Shown: positions 62,612 to 64,000 of the stretch, one piece after another
Layout: each line of letters begins with the position of its first letter
How positions within the stretch are numbered: position 1 is the stretch's first letter
Assembly: GCF_910592395.1 (NCBI RefSeq)
Contig: NC_088326.1
Span: 12,591,001-12,655,000, forward strand
Origin: Lineus longissimus
Lineage: Eukaryota; Nemertea; Pilidiophora; Heteronemertea; Lineidae
Direction: 5' to 3'
DNA length: 64,000 bases
Notes under the pieces: model-generated
What the model was told of the DNA's origin: nothing
What the model saw: only the letters and a program-made list of their open reading frames with translations
Database searches by the model: none
Translations under genes and position numbers: made by a program

Positions 62612-62866
62612 GGGGGTTATCACGGTGTCCGGTCAAGGACAACATGATTTTATTCGCACGCGATATCGCTCATGCATAACTAATTCTGGTTGTCGCGATC
62701 GGAGTCAATCTGGCAAATGGAAGGGGTGACGGATGATTACATAATACTCTGTTGCCCCGCTGCCTGCTTGAACAACTGCAAAAGTAATCACCACGATTAG
62801 TTATGCATGAACGAAATCGCGTACGAATGAAATAACGTTGTCTTGATCGGACACCGTGGTTACGTT
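62612..62866. mobile_element. ~255-bp long-inverted-repeat element
   Basis: Arms of about 75 bp (62616-62690 and 62795-62866) are imperfect reverse complements, sharing CACGGTGTCCG, CAACAT/ACGTTG-type blocks, ACGCGAT and CATGCATAACTAAT. The hexamer AATTCG lies on both outer sides (62606-62611 and 62867-62872) and may be the target duplication. It looks like a foldback/MITE element. Confidence 0.7.
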
Positions 62867-62872
62867 AATTCG

Positions 62873-64000
62873 TGAGAAAATAGAAATAAACTTCTTTTAG
62901 TGATAAGTTAGTGATAAAACACCCATGGCCCGGTTGTGGGACATCTTTTTTGTTGCAAATTGCAGCGCAGAATATCGTGGGTCGCAGCTCATTGCAGACG
63001 CGATAATTAGAAATCAATCGACAGGAGAAATGCTTTGATATTTGATAGGTTGTATCTGGTGTTGATTGCCCAGAAAAAAATATGATGATATAACAATATA
63101 AGAACAGAGACAATAGCTTATTCTGTGAAAACAGATAATTACACAAGAAGAAGTAACTCTGGAAGGGAAAAGTTGTCAGGTCGCGACAAATTGCAGACGG
63201 GTTTTGTCGGAATGAAGCGATGACGCCCAATCAGTATTGTTTGCGTGGACAAAGGGATGTAATGTATGACGAGATAGTAGTCTGACCTTTCGCCATGTCT
63301 TCGCAGAATAAAAGAGGGTGGCGCCTTTGTCCAAAGGGTTAACAAGATGATACGCCCAGATGATGAGGCAAGTAAGGTTTTTTCAACAGCGAGAGAAGGA
63401 GCAAACAACGTATGTTGTTTTCAAGTCATGTGCGAATTAGTTAATGGCAGGAGGGATCGTAATACTATAGAGTGGTTTCGCGTGACGTAATCACCTACCA
63501 TGTTGGAGGGGCAGACAAAAGAAAGTAAGTCCTAATGACCATGACAGCACTTGAAACAGTTCATTCAGGCACGACAAATCATTGTTCTGCTCTCCAACAT
63601 GGCTGACCGTGAAAACACTCTACTAAATAGTGTACTTCGTACTTTGTACGTAGCTGATCGTAAGGGCTGCGAAACCTTTCTCTCGTGTACGTTGAAGAAT
63701 CATTTTTGTTCGGACAAGCAAGACAATACTTGTCCAACTTTCTCAGTTGTCAACTTGCGAAAGAGGGCTCCTGGCCGCAAATAAATCCACCAATTGCTTT
63801 TATGCTGCAATGGCCATTTACAGAATGGCTTCTCGTATTATCGTAGTATGTCCCTTTGATGACATTGGCGCAGCAATTACCGGGTATCATCTATTATTAT
63901 ATAGATATATTGGAGGTGACTTGATATTTACTGAGTTGGCAATCGGTGACGGGTTGTCTACAAAGGATTATTGACTCTGGGCTTATGATTGATTTGGGTC
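62873..64000. other. Non-coding right end of window
   Basis: No supported gene. Frames at 62865-63230, 63551-63784 and 63747-63974 show no domain, no splice-consistent partner and no repeat-independent evidence. Confidence 0.45.

Noticed and set aside
1-64000. CRISPR arrays, bacterial operons, rRNA genes
   Set aside because: None seen; gene structure is eukaryotic throughout and the tandem repeats lack spacer architecture.

Overview
This is a eukaryotic nuclear window, almost certainly from a marine lophotrochozoan invertebrate (mollusc, annelid, nemertean or brachiopod grade). That placement is an inference. It rests on a neuropeptide precursor of the egg-laying hormone (ELH)/DH44 type, on intron-rich genes with GT-AG introns of a few hundred bases, and on a dense load of short inverted-repeat elements. 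No bacterial operon logic is present, and most of the window is non-coding.

Layout. A tRNA-Ser(AGA) gene sits at 363-444 (minus). About 14.6 kb of gene-poor, repeat-rich sequence follows. At 15.0-15.8 kb (minus) is exon 1 of a class C GPCR (mGluR-like Venus flytrap domain) whose later exons are not seen here. From 15.8 to 29.9 kb is a repeat-dominated interval holding a 5'-truncated non-LTR retrotransposon with a clear target duplication and two ~4.5 kb tandem copies of one segment. A 162-bp inverted-repeat element lies at every border of these copies. At 29.9-34.7 kb (plus) is a complete five-exon class C GPCR, a paralogue of the one at 15 kb and divergent from it. At 35.4-40.6 kb (plus) is a complete twelve-exon SLC22-type solute carrier. 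At 42.9-43.4 kb (minus) is the main coding exon of an ELH/DH44 (CRH-family) precursor encoding two amidated peptides. From 43.4 to 55.4 kb are non-coding sequence, minisatellites and short inverted-repeat elements. At 55.4-57.5 kb (plus) are the last two exons of a gene encoding a LamG-like domain followed by a Cys-rich PAN/Apple-like tail. The final 6.5 kb is non-coding with several transposon-like inverted repeats.

No pathway links the genes by sequence alone. The most interesting items are: (1) a tandem duplication whose junction element is chimeric in the way expected for unequal crossing-over inside the 162-bp element, with later insertions that act as a relative clock; (2) a pair of class C receptors that have lost the arginine used by mGluRs to hold the glutamate side chain, one of which has lost further ligand contacts; (3) the two-peptide ELH/DH44 precursor, one peptide carrying a glutamine run; and (4) several short transposon families with recognisable ends and target duplications. 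All gene models were assembled by hand from reading frames, splice signals and intron phase. No database search was possible.
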